From Agarophyton chilense (taxonomy: Eukaryota > Rhodophyta > Florideophyceae > Gracilariales > Gracilariaceae), in the NCBI GenBank assembly GCA_030374765.1, contig JARGXX010000111.1, positions 434,001 to 498,000 on the forward strand: a DNA stretch of 64,000 nucleotides. Direction: 5' to 3'. Made by a program: the position numbers and the translations under genes. The notes below the pieces were generated by a model, which worked only from the letters and a program-made list of their open reading frames with translations, had not been told where the DNA came from and made no database searches. This document shows positions 1 to 11,100 of this stretch, in pieces. How positions within the stretch are numbered: position 1 is the first letter of the stretch; each line of letters opens with the position of its first letter.

Positions 1-1842
1 ACTAAGTGATAGCTGCCAAAGATGCTCCCAAAAATATCACTTCATAAACGGAGCGAAGGCGTTTGTCACAGAATGTATTGTACCTTTCAAAAGCTTTCGA
101 GTTAGAAGTTTTTATCCGGCTGAAAAATACCAGCCACACTCAACGTGAACAGTATCTGTACAGGTCCCATCAATAATGTACCTTTTTCAACTTCTTTGTT
201 TTTTTATATTTCTATTAGGGTCTAAGTGTGATTGAATTGATCGCTTTGAAAAGATTGAACGTGGTTTCTTGAGTCCGTGCGGCCTTGTAAGGGTTCTTCT
301 CGGTGCACAGTTTCTCCCGCCCTTGGGATTCTAAAAACCGCTCCATACAACTGCAAAAAGTCAGATACAATCCTTTTATGTTCTACCCCTTCGATAAGAA
401 CATCTTAAGCCCAAGAAGAAGTGACTGTAAGACTATATTCGTTCGCCATTATTATAGAAGAATTTAATAGTTTATTTCAAAATTATAATAGTTGAAGCTA
501 CACTAAGGTCACTCGAAACTACTATAAACGTGGGCTGTTTAGAATCTTTACGTTATGGCACTTGTATGATTTAGTAAGGTGGAACAAACTTACAACCAGC
601 ATAACGAACATAACTGCCTGTTAGCCAATAGTTTACACGTAAGGCTTCTGCCTCAGCTTGCCCTTTTGCCCTCCGCGCCAAGTGAACCCAGCAGATACTA
701 CTCTTTTTTCTTTTTTGTTAGGCATTTGTGCGCATATATGCGAGCAATTTCAAAGACTTTGCCTTGTTGGTTCTCTTTGGGTCTGATCTAAAAGCTCTGA
801 GTATAGTTTTTCAGCAAGTCCAAGTACAGCTATCGATTTACTAATTCAAACTTTTGAATTTGCTATATACTACTTGGCAGATAAGCCAAAATGATAAATA
901 TGATACTGTAGCAAATAGACTTGCTCTCATACTTAAGAGATTCCCATACATACATGTTCGCTAGCCTTATAGAGTGGCAATTACATTGCGGGTCAAACTG
1001 CTGTCTGCAGTAAAATTTCACTCCTGTTTCAAACCAGGTACTGTGTTGTCATGGAGATATTTCACCTGGGATGGTCGGAGATGAAAAGAAATAAGCATAG
1101 GAAATCACCAAGCACCACGAAGTGGTGTAATTATTCTCATCGCTCGCAGTCTCAATCTAAAAGATTGTTGAAAAGTTATCAAGGATAAGACTTAAATAGC
1201 CAGGAAAAGCAGCTTGAAAGTTTGACAAAATGTGCGTTTGAAATCGCAAATGCTTTCTTTACAAACTCATTAATATGACACTTTGTTTCACGGCAAAGCC
1301 ACTAAAACGTTCGAAAAATGTACAATTGAGACTCTTAGATGAGTAGGAGTGCGACAGTTACCCCACGAGAACTTGATTCATAGACAGAGAGGGTGCGTAA
1401 AAATAGAAAATCGACCGTATCATTTAAGAAATTCCTGACGTGATTAACCCTTCATTGTGGCTACTAGCTGTACCATTTCAACGAGAAAAGTTTTCATTTT
1501 TCCTCATTTCTGTTTTGATATAGCAACCCTAAATGCCCGCCACTCCCAGTCCCATTGCTTTCAGAGACAAACAATCTCTTTAAAAAATTTACTTCTCTCG
1601 GTAGTTATTTTAAACCGTTATAATTCGAAGGATAGACTATAACACAGATTTTTGTTAAAAGAATATACTTCAGTAGACCCAATTATACAAAATTTGTGTT
1701 TTGTAGATCGTTGCTAATAATTAATGTGGCCACCATGAAAAGGCACCACGATTTCTAGCAACTGCTGATCTTTCGCAAACCAGAATTATATCTAGACGAA
1801 AGTGTTAAAACTAACTTTCTATACGTATCAGCGACAACAGAA
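1..1842. other. AT-rich stretch, no gene recognised
   Basis: Only short open frames (up to about 70 codons) occur, with no recognisable domain or composition shift. The last 100 bases before 1843 probably hold the promoter and 5' leader of the methyltransferase gene, but I see no clear TATA box. Confidence 0.5.
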
Positions 1843-2760
1843 ATGATGCCAAGGGTACAAATTCGAAAGCCGTTTTTTGGGATATTTTTGCTAGGTGCAG
1901 GTACCGCAACAATTTTAGTTACCATTTTCTTCTTAAATTATGACAAATATGGAATAAACTCCAGCCATTCTAAGTCCTTGTACCGCCGAAACGATCTAGA
2001 AAGTGACAAATCTGTCCTAGAAATGTGCAAATCTATTATTTATAATCCACAGCCATGGCATGATGATTGTGCGAGACCACTTCACTCTTTAAAATGCAGT
2101 AATGGAACAGAGCATAGATTGTTTTCTCAAACTCATCAAGATTTCTATCTCTACAAGCACCATTTTAAACACTTGAAAAGACCCGGAACATACCTTGATA
2201 TTGCCGCCAATGACCCAATTTTCATTTCAAACACTTTCTTTTTTGATCGCTGCCTTGGATGGAAAGGAATCTGTGTTGAAGGAAACCCGTATTATTTTGA
2301 ACCTATATATCGTTTACGAACATGTGAACTTGTCCCTACATGTGTCTCAAATCAAACAAATGGTAAAATCATTTTCTCCATGGATGGCGTGTACGGCGGA
2401 ATTATAGACGATTCATACAAAAACAAACAACGAAATGTACCCATCACTATAGAAGAGCAATGCACGACTGCAGAAATTGTGACCAATCGATATAATATTC
2501 AAATTATAGATTATTTTAGCTTAGACGTCGAGGGCCATGAACTAGAAGTTCTCCAAGGCTTCGATTGGAAAAATGTTTTGGTAAAAGTTTTGGTGGTCGA
2601 GAAAGACGAAATAAAAATTAATAAGATTGAAAAGTTTTTAGAGAAAAGAGGCTACAGAAGATTTATTCCAAAAATGGACAAAGAAACTAGTGCATTGCAG
2701 CTTTTCACATACGATGCAATTTTTCTACACCATACTGTGGTTTTTGGCGATCCAAACTAG
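1843..2760 (+). CDS. FkbM-family (Methyltransf_21) methyltransferase, membrane-anchored
   Basis: A 305-residue intron-free frame encodes a predicted S-adenosylmethionine-dependent O-methyltransferase of the FkbM family. A basic N-terminus is followed by one hydrophobic segment (about residues 11-31), giving a type II signal anchor that would place the catalytic part in the Golgi or ER lumen. The SAM-binding fold starts near residue 117 with YLDIAANDP (motif I; the usual glycines are mostly replaced). It continues with GICVEGNP (about 142-149), the acidic end of strand 2. The family signature DYFSLDVEGHELEVLQGF lies at 223-240. The length is normal for an anchored FkbM protein. FkbM enzymes methylate hydroxyls of sugars and other small molecules, so a role in methyl-ether decoration of cell-wall or secreted glycans is an inference. 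Two ATGs are adjacent (1843 and 1846); I took the first. No splice signals are needed. Confidence 0.88.
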   Translation: MMPRVQIRKPFFGIFLLGAGTATILVTIFFLNYDKYGINSSHSKSLYRRNDLESDKSVLEMCKSIIYNPQPWHDDCARPLHSLKCSNGTEHRLFSQTHQDFYLYKHHFKHLKRPGTYLDIAANDPIFISNTFFFDRCLGWKGICVEGNPYYFEPIYRLRTCELVPTCVSNQTNGKIIFSMDGVYGGIIDDSYKNKQRNVPITIEEQCTTAEIVTNRYNIQIIDYFSLDVEGHELEVLQGFDWKNVLVKVLVVEKDEIKINKIEKFLEKRGYRRFIPKMDKETSALQLFTYDAIFLHHTVVFGDPN

Positions 2761-4597
2761 TTATTTCGTTCATTTGTTATACAACTTCCTGGACTAAAAA
2801 CAAAATCTCAACAATAAGTGAGTGGCGTTTTTGTAATCTTTCAGAACACGGACGACGTGCGAAGTAATAATTTTTATTGGGTAGAAGTTGTTAAACTACC
2901 TTTTTTACTTCGAAACCCTACATCCGAAATTTCAATTTTCGTACACCGATCTAAAATATTCATATACTGTCCGGGCCAATATCGATAACATCATATATTC
3001 TTTATAATGCTAACTCATTTTAACAATATTAGCAGAGAGCAACTCTCTCTAGTACTGAAGTTCTATGGGAGTCTCGTAAACATAACTATTTCACATTCCC
3101 GGTTTACCAGGTATAAAAGGGCAGACCATTTGTACATGCGGGTTTGCCTAATATTTAAGCCCAATTATAGATGACTATGATATATATCTTGCATGCCTTA
3201 CGTTCTGTTACAAATGGGGCTCTAGGATCAGACAACAAAAGAAAAATGGCTGTTGGAACATTAATTCGATTTTTCTGAGAGCGGGAACTAGGCAGATCTT
3301 CTCAAGATTACGCTTTAAAAAGATTAACAAATCCCACGGAAAGAACATCAACTGAACCATATGCTAACAAATTTGCAGAACATTGAAATGAATAAAAATC
3401 TATTACAGAGCCATTTGAGAACAGTTTTCAACTTCGTGACACAAAACCGCGATGAAAGACACAGTAACTGTTGATTATCTGCCAGGCAGTCCCAAAAGCT
3501 ACTAGGGTGAGAAATATGCTCAAATGACCATGGTTTGTCCGTTTTTTCTTTGAAAAAACAATTTCATGTGATGGGAGAAGCTATACTTGATGTCTCTTCC
3601 GTTAAGAAATTTCTGTTCCGTTTCGAAGAAACACTAATACCTTAAATCCATCATGTTCTGGAAGGCTTTGACTCTGAGCTTTTCGGTTCATCCAAACGTA
3701 TTTACCCATATGTTATTCGTGCCTTGAATCAAAAGCTATTAATTAAATATTGCAAAAAAAATATTTTTAAACAAAAAAAGCATATCAAAGAGATGCTGAA
3801 TTGCTACTAGTTCGTTAGAACGAGTTGAGAATTTAAAAATTAAACGGAATGTACAACACAGGCATACTAGTCCGGCCATTAATGTCCACGCTCGGCATTT
3901 GACTGAAAACCAAAACTAAAAAAGTTCTTCTTTCCGATATAGGTGTAACTATGTTCCAAAATATTCAAAAAGATGCAGCATATCCGTTGAAGCTCTGAAA
4001 AAGAACAAATACGACCCGAACGTATTACACAGAATCATTGCAAATTTTTATGAAGTCCCTTCGAATTTTTTTACTTCAAGAGCCGTGAGCCGTGTATGTC
4101 AAAGGTTGAAACCCCAACTTAGTTTTGACACGATAGTCTCACAAATGTGGTACCCAGTGAGCTCATTGGAAGCCGTAGCATAATGTAGCATAATATGAGA
4201 CTGCTGCAGCGGCAGCAGGTGAAGCATGGAGTCTGTCTCTTTCCATTGAATCCTTCATTTGATCCGGAAAAAGGTTATTTGGCAATTAATTGTTTTGGCG
4301 CTGTAGAGCAGGTCAGTATACGGTCATAAGGACCTTGGATGTTCTTCCAAAGACGTCTCTGGTTCCAGTGATCACTACTGCGACCGGGTGTTTATCACAC
4401 GCAGTTCGGGATGGATTTGCAACAGGCCTTCCTACTGTTCTGGGTTTAATATTGTGCAACCCAGCTGATTTGAGATATCAAAACGGTATTTTCAGATCTC
4501 AGCCCAAATTAGTACGACTGTGTGACATATTTTCGCAAGAAAGATTGGCATGCGCAGCTATAAACTGTTTCCAATAGCCAAGTACTTCATAATGTTA
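2761..4597. other. Intergenic, possible faint coding relics
   Basis: No gene is supported. Frames without a recognisable domain run on the plus strand near 3960-4180 (about 70-80 codons without a stop) and at 4290-4577 (95 codons, ATG start). They may be remnants of host exons or old transposons, but I recognise nothing in them. Confidence 0.4.
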
Positions 4598-5400
4598 TTC
4601 TAAGTCGGTGGCAGCAACCAATAGTTTTTATTTTGAAGTAATATTGACAAGGTAAAAAATATGTTTTTGACAACAACAATTCGATTCTTCATACGAGACC
4701 CTAGTGTTACAAAGTACCACGCGATCACATCCGAGCGGCTTAATCAGAAAGACGGAGTCTCAACCAGTTCAATTTCTCTCCCAAGAAACCAATTCTAGAC
4801 CAAAAACCCAATTAAGTTCAGACAACCAGTTCCATTTATATATTTAAACTTAAACTTCCTACTTCTGATGTAGTTTCAAAGCTCTAAGATAGTATTCGAG
4901 GAGGCAGTTTTCTTTTGTGACGATTTTTTTGGAAAACTGATTCCGAGTGTCCGAATTATGCGAGCCAGGTGCAGAATTCTGACGAACTGACTTAAACGAT
5001 TTTGAGGTAAAGTTTCAACATGATTATCAAAGTCTCCAGCCCAATCTGGTAGAAGCACGTTGAAAGATATGGATGCACTGCGTTAAACCGCTTAAAATGA
5101 CCGACGTCTTTCTGGATATGATTCGATGGGTGCTGATAGTCTTTATGTGGTTGAATGTCTCCCTTAAAAATTTTTCGCTTTGTCAACATTCTCTGCCTCT
5201 AATTTCAAGGACGGCAAACCGACCTTTTTATGTCAGCTCTACTTGCCCGCCTCCAGCGAATTATCTAATTAGTGCCCTATATTTTTCGCCCTCCACTTCA
5301 GAAAAAGGCTTCTTACTTCTCTTAACCTTTTCTTCACATCTTATAATTTGTTATTTAATCTACTGTAGCTGGCTCTTCTTTGGTAGTATTGAGAGAATAA
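4598..5400 (+). repeat. Dispersed repeat R1, copy 1
   Basis: About 0.8 kb that reappears, diverged but collinear and in the same orientation, at 63257-63990. Shared blocks can be followed by eye: TTTTTGACAAC near 4661, CAATTCTAGACCA near 4788, GAAAACTGATTCCGAG near 4933, TCTGACGAACTGACTT near 4978, AAAGGCTTCTTA near 5306 and TTCTTTGGTAGTA near 5377. Frames at 5073-5435 and antisense at 4876-5189 are not kept open in copy 2, so this looks non-coding. No terminal inverted repeats or target duplication were found. The family is unknown. Confidence 0.65.
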
Positions 5401-5499
5401 CAGTAAAGGCTGTCACACTGTTTTCTTTGCAATGATACTATATCCAGATTCAAGTGCTTCATTCTTTTGGTCATCGAATCTTCTTGGTCTTCTTCCAGT

Positions 5500-6549
5500 T
5501 CTCCCGCCACTTTGCAGGTGCCATTCTTATCAACCATTTCAAATACTGCAACTGTACAAACTACAAAGTCTACCTCTTACTTTTGTTTTGCATGCATGAA
5601 TTCCAACAAGCTGATGAGGCATTCCAATACCCGTGCCAAAGTTGCAGCTTCCCAGTGGTTCTGAATGCCCGTCAACTGACGAGCTTTTACCCACCCAGAC
5701 GCTCTCGGTTAGTTCGTCAGAGCTTTGCAAAGTATCTCTTTCCCCTAAGTATTGTAAATAGAAACAAACTATTTCGGAAACGGTTTTTTAGCAAAGGCAA
5801 TCCGAAGCTTCTTCATTAACTTCTGCCAACTCAAAATCACAGCCTTCCTCGCGAGACTCGAAACCACTCGCCGTCGCTGTCGGAATCTGAGCCTGAGTCA
5901 TTGCCAGAGTCTACAATCAATCCTTCCTCCGCCTGTATTACATCGACAAGGAAATCCTTAATTCTTGATTTTTTCTTTGTTGATTTTACGACTCCCTCAA
6001 TTTATAAATGTCTTTGGTCATGCGCTTGTGCACCTTCTCAAAACCCTTCATGAGAGAAAGAATCCTCTGCGTTAGTCTGTGGCGGAGAGTAGATTCTTCT
6101 TTCGATTCGGAAGATGAAGCGTACCCAGACTGGTAATTTCTCGAAGATTCACCCTCTTCGCCCCCCAGGTAACGTTTTGAACGCCCTCGGGATTTCCGAT
6201 CCCAGACGGTTACAACTCAGGTACGCGTAATTTTCCCAGAAAACCCCGAATTTGGCGTACTTCTTAGAACATTTTGTGGGTATGTTTTATCTTCAATGCA
6301 CCGGAATAAGTTATCCACTTTACCCTCTTCAGGCATCCCCGGTATCTCATTCCTGATTACACGAAGGAGAGCATTTTTACTCTGCGACTTTTCTTCAAGG
6401 TAAACTAAAAGATTACCACGAAACTCTTCTCCTACGATGCCCTAGGCATCCATCCCCATGCCTTCTGTTTTCTGCTCGAGAGCCCAGAAGTTTGATATGT
6501 TGTTTGTTGCAGGTCCATCACCTCTGACAACGGTCAACCTATTCCGTCC
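5500..6549 (-). pseudogene. Unrecognised decayed coding relic, minus strand (third piece)
   Basis: Read on the minus strand from the E1 LTR edge at 6549 downward, coding-like stretches of good composition appear. One contains EEFRGNLLVYLEEKSQSKN (about 6420-6360), and another is Ser/Glu-rich followed by a basic helix (LMKGFEKVHKRMTKDIYKLR, about 6060-6000). Further down comes a Ser/Asp-rich run (DSGNDSGSDSDSDGEWF). The frame is broken. Its strand and style match the pieces at 12890-13548 and 23447-25297, and E1 and E2 separate the three. I infer one old gene or element split by insertions. The function is unknown. Confidence 0.35.
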
Positions 6550-6995
6550 TGTAACGAAATGACTGGGGGTTCAGCGTACGTGTCTCGACCGGTGGTAACG
6601 TGGTAGAGCAGGTCCTAAGGTTCGAATCCTTGACGGCGGCACTCCCATAGTACTTGGTGCAATGGGCTGGCATTTACTGCGTAGTCCTACAAGTTGGAGC
6701 TACGGAAAGACGGCTTGAAGACCAAAAGGGTGGAACTAATATACCAAAGGGGGTTATTTAGTATCCTAACGGTGCCTACCGTACTCTAAGGGAGAAGCGT
6801 CACTCGAGCAAAGTAAATAGTACTGGCAAGGCGCTGAGATCTCCCAGGCACTATATTTTTAATCTATAACATTAGTTAAATTAAAATAATAATATCAATG
6901 AGTCCACCTGGGGTCGACCCGTCAACGTGTCATCTGCAAGATCATTTGGGGCCCGGCGGCTTACAGGGCTCAACTGCTATCATCACATCTTCACG
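6550..6995 (-). repeat. E1 3' LTR (family A, 446 bp)
   Basis: Exactly 446 bp, the same length as the copies at 13549, 23001 and 61342. In element orientation it runs from a TG-type start to a ...TTACA end. On the plus strand it carries a tRNA-like segment: TAACGTGGTAG (6596-6606) and a perfect B-box-type GGTTCGAATCC (6619-6629). The adjacent purine-rich tract (antisense of 6996-7008) marks it as the 3' LTR of E1. Confidence 0.85.
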
Positions 6996-6999
6996 TATT

Positions 7000-8135
7000 T
7001 GCCTCCTTAGGATTCGACCGTCACGGCGAAGTCCAAATTACCTCACACCTTCCAGGAAGTCTGGCTCTAGTTGGACTTATGGGTGAACCTTCAATCTTGC
7101 CTTCGGGGCCAGAACGTCGTGATCCTGAGCTTCCTAATGGCCTGCACACGAGAGCTGCCATGCCCGACATGTCGGCATCATATGACCGATCAGGGGGTAA
7201 GTTCCTCTCGTTACCAGTGGGTGCGACGGGGCGTCGCATCGCCACCATCCTTGGGGGTACCAGTGCCAAAGAGTTCACCTTTGGCGACAGGTTGAAAATT
7301 ATTTCACCTAAGGTACTGTACGCACACCGGTGGGGGGGGTTCCTTGCCGCTTTTCATATCCTTCGGTATTCCTGTGGCGAACCTACCCGCATCGTCCGCC
7401 GTGAACAATTGTGCACGCTTCGTCCATTCAGGGTGACGTCGGTTATCCTGCCCGATTCGGTTTCATCTTCCCTCCTTCCCGTCGCGCTATTCCTCCATTG
7501 GTCGCGCGCGATGCCGCCATCACCTTAGAAACCCGTCGGATACGCTCTTCTCCCTTCGGCCTTTGCCACTTCCGTCGGTTTTCCGATGCATTTCCCGGTA
7601 GACCAACCTGTGGACAGCGGCGCCATGGCTTCGAACAACCAGGCGGGGAGCTCCTCGCGATACCAAGTGGCCTATGAACGCCCCGGGGACCGCTATGACC
7701 ATACTATCAGATGGAATCCGCGGGCAGTGCGTCATGTCATTCTGCCGTACCGTTTGTATTGCTGTCTCGATGGACATTGCGACAGTCCTGGGGAATGCTT
7801 GCTCCTGGGTGGGTCGCTCGGTGCGCTACGCCGCGGTTGTCTAACAGGGTCAGGATCTGAAGACCGCTGTGATCAATATCCTGCAGCAGAATGCGCAGGC
7901 GATATCTCTGAGAGTTACTGCTGACTTGGATGCCTGGTACGGTCTCAACTTGAGTGATCAAGAGGTTTCCGACGGTGACAATAGTTTTTCAGGAGAATTC
8001 CCGCCGAAGAAGCGTTCTCGGCTCGCTCGGGCCGGTTCAGGTGGTCCAGTTTCGTCCTCGGGTGAACCTAGTCCCGGTTTCACACCTGCAGGTTCGAATG
8101 AAGACGAAGGAGTTATTCCTGCGCTGCCGCAGTGA
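7000..8135 (+). other. E1 antisense reading tract between pol and 3' LTR
   Basis: The strand opposite to pol holds frames that are recognisable again in E2 at 21830-22707 on its own antisense strand. Both contain a segment beginning MASNNQ and sharing QVAYERP. In E1 a further frame (7869-8135, 88 aa) ends in a Ser/Pro/Gly-rich tail with a basic PPKKRSRLAR stretch that resembles a nuclear localisation signal. A 62-codon frame (6898-7086), starting inside the LTR antisense strand, has an equal-length counterpart in E2 (22910-23098). The product is unknown and the tract is broken. Confidence 0.45.
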
Positions 8136-11100
8136 GTCCGGTTGGTGTTCAGAGCGCTTTCGCGAACCTTGAGGTCATACCGAAGGCTGTTAGGCATATC
8201 TAAATTACTCCAATAAGTTAAAGAAAGTAGTGCTTGTGCTTTCCCAAGGTCTTTTTGGTATCTCGAATGTGTGTGCCCCGGGGCGGCGTTCAATCTTGAG
8301 AGCATCTCGGGTCTTGTTCAGGTATTCCCGAAGGACTCGCTTTTTTTACTGATGCGGGAGCTACGACGAACCGTCGTGCTCCAGCGAACCGTCGTGTCCA
8401 GAGGCCGTTTGGGATGCGTTTTGGGATTCTTCGGGCCAATGGTTTGATCATTCGGACCAATAGTTGCCCCATCCTGAAGACCGCGCTCCGAGTGGCTGAT
8501 TCTGCGCAAATAGCAGGCGATAAAATTATCCAGAATGGTTGGAGGCTTTTGCCAAGTATTCCTCAGGTTGGGAGCCGAACCAACGGACGCGATAGCGCAT
8601 AATTTCATCATCTCCCTGACCGGCGGAGATGATGCACTCAATCACAAATTCCGGTTGATGTTCATCCTCCGGAAGGAGAGTGTGGTCCAGAGGAGCCAAT
8701 TCATCGGATTCGGTTGGGAGCGATGGGTCATAGTAGTTGGCATTGACCATCATGTCCGTGGGGCTAGTCGAGTCCTCGGGTACTGCCTTAGGGGGTGTGG
8801 AGACTTGAGTGTCGATCTGAGGTCGTGGTGCTTCCATTGGGCCAGGGGGCTGGGACGTTGGGGGTCTGGAGGAACTGGGAGCTAGTGTCACGCGGTCAGT
8901 AGACATGGTGTCCTTTAGGCCGTCAATGAGTAAAGTGAGGGTGTGCTCATTTGCCTTAAGGACTTTGCATGGTCCTGTAGAGCGAGGTAAAAGCTTCCGC
9001 TTAGTGTCCTCGAGTTCTTCCCTGTCCTTCGGTGGCCGGTCCAGGTAAACCAGATCTCCTTTCCCAAACCTCTGTATGTTTCAAACTGCTTTGTCGAAAC
9101 TGCACTTGCATCGCCGTTGTGCTTTGGTTAGTACAGTTCTGGCCGATTGGAGAATGCCGTTAATGCGTCGGCGCGATTACCGCTTCGCCTGGGTAGGAGT
9201 CATTCTTTCGGTTATGTCCTGGGGTATGATAGACTCGTGAAGGACAACCGCTACCGACGGCGGCGCTCTCGTTAGCGTTAAGCCGAAAGCCGTTGTCCCT
9301 GTGGAAGCGTGCACCTGCGTGTTGTAGGCATAAACCAGGGGCTCAACGTATTCGTCCCAGTCCAATTGGTGCTCCAAAACGTAGTGCGCCAATCTGTCCA
9401 GAAGGTTGCGGTTGAAGCTTTCGGCTAGGCTATTGGTTTGCAAGTGGTAGCTCGTGGTAGTCACATGTTTGGTACCTAAGGTAGCACAGACATGCGAGAA
9501 GAATTTGGATACAAACTGGCTGCCGTTATTCATAAGAAGGTAGAGTGGCATGTCATATGGATATACCCAGTGGGACAAGAAGGCCGTGGCGACATCCGTG
9601 GGCCTTGTCTTTCCTAGGGGTAGGGCTCGGGTAAGTTTGGAAAACCTATCGGTTATAACCAAAACAAACCATTTCCCTTAGGACGACTTAGGCAAAGGCC
9701 CAAATGTATCCATTGCGACGAATTGCATTGTACCTGCGGCATGGAAGAGCATCAATTTGGACTGATGGTTGGCGCGAGACCCTCAGATTTGTGCGCACGA
9801 TGCATAGTTCCGTGCGGGTTGCCATAGGTCCTGCGCCATTAGTGGCCCGTAGAAGAACTTCCTTAGGGTCTGGTACATTCGTCGTCCTCCCGGGTGACCA
9901 GCCAAGGGGGGGAAATTGGCGAGTTATAGAAATCGCGCCGATAGCGAAGTTGGTATTACCCGTTGGAGTGCGCCATCCAGCGGTGAGCGGCGACATAGTA
10001 GTCCAAATCCGTCATATTCGGACAGGCGTCCTGGGGTTCCTACCAATCGGGGGCTGTTTCCTTGCATTATTTGTCTTCGACCTGCGGCTGTAAGAGTTCC
10101 TCAGTAGTTATAGGGAGGAGCTCTTTTTCCTCCCGGGTTATCGCGTTAACCTGAGGTGGTGCCGAATTGGGCGGTACTGTCTCCCAGTCCAATACGTATA
10201 CTTCGTTCTTCTTTACCTCAGAATTCTCCGATTACACCTTAGCCATAATGTCATTTATTTCTATGTAGTCCTGAGATCCATCATCTGTAAAGGGTTTGGG
10301 AATAAGTTCGTCCGATGGGTTGTCATCAGTTCTGTCGGTAATGATTCGCGACAAGGCATCTGCTGCCTGGTGCTTGATACCTGGCCTATAGGTTATCTCG
10401 TAGTCATATTGTGACAGCCTGAAGCGCCACCCAGCGAGGCGACTCGATGCATCGCTCGTATTGAGTAGCCAGCGAAGTGAGTCATGGTCTGTCCAAATGG
10501 TAAACCTGGTTCCCTCTAGGTACGAACGAAGTGTCAATACGGAACAAACGATGGCTAGTCATTTCTTTTTCGGTCGTACTGTAGTTTCGCTCCGCGCTGG
10601 TGAGCGTTCTGCTCCAGTAGCCAATAGGTCAATAGTCCTTCGGTGACTCCTGTTGCTGTAGCAGTACAAAACCCACTTGGACATCAGAAGCATTTGTGTC
10701 CAGGACGAAAGGCCGATTGGGCTTTGGTAAGGCCAATATGGGTGGGTTGAGCGATTTGACCTTTAGGGTCTGAAAAGCCACGTACTGGTCGTCGGTAGGG
10801 GCTTCGAACTCCAAAGGTGTTCCCTTTTTCAGTATCGCGTTGAGAGGGGCCGAGATCTTGGCAAACCCTTGGATGATCCGTCGGTAAACGTCGCACAAGC
10901 CCACGAAATATCGTAGTTCCGCGTGGTTCCTAGGAGGCTTAGCCTGGCGATTCGCATTGGTTTTCCGTGTGCCCACCTTTAGCCTTCCTGGGAGGACGAC
11001 GTGACGGAGATAGTCCTCCTAGGCCTGGAAAAAGGCGCATTTGCGGAGTTTCAGTGTTACTCCAGCGTCCTGTGGGATTGTTAAGACCGTCTTCACGTAG

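Noticed and set aside
579-791. 70-codon open frame near the left edge
   Set aside because: No family, no promoter, and a composition typical of chance frames.
6590-6650. Possible functional tRNA gene in the E1 LTR
   Set aside because: The A and B boxes are close to consensus, but there is no room for an anticodon arm and the acceptor stem does not pair. The same segment recurs in every family-A LTR.
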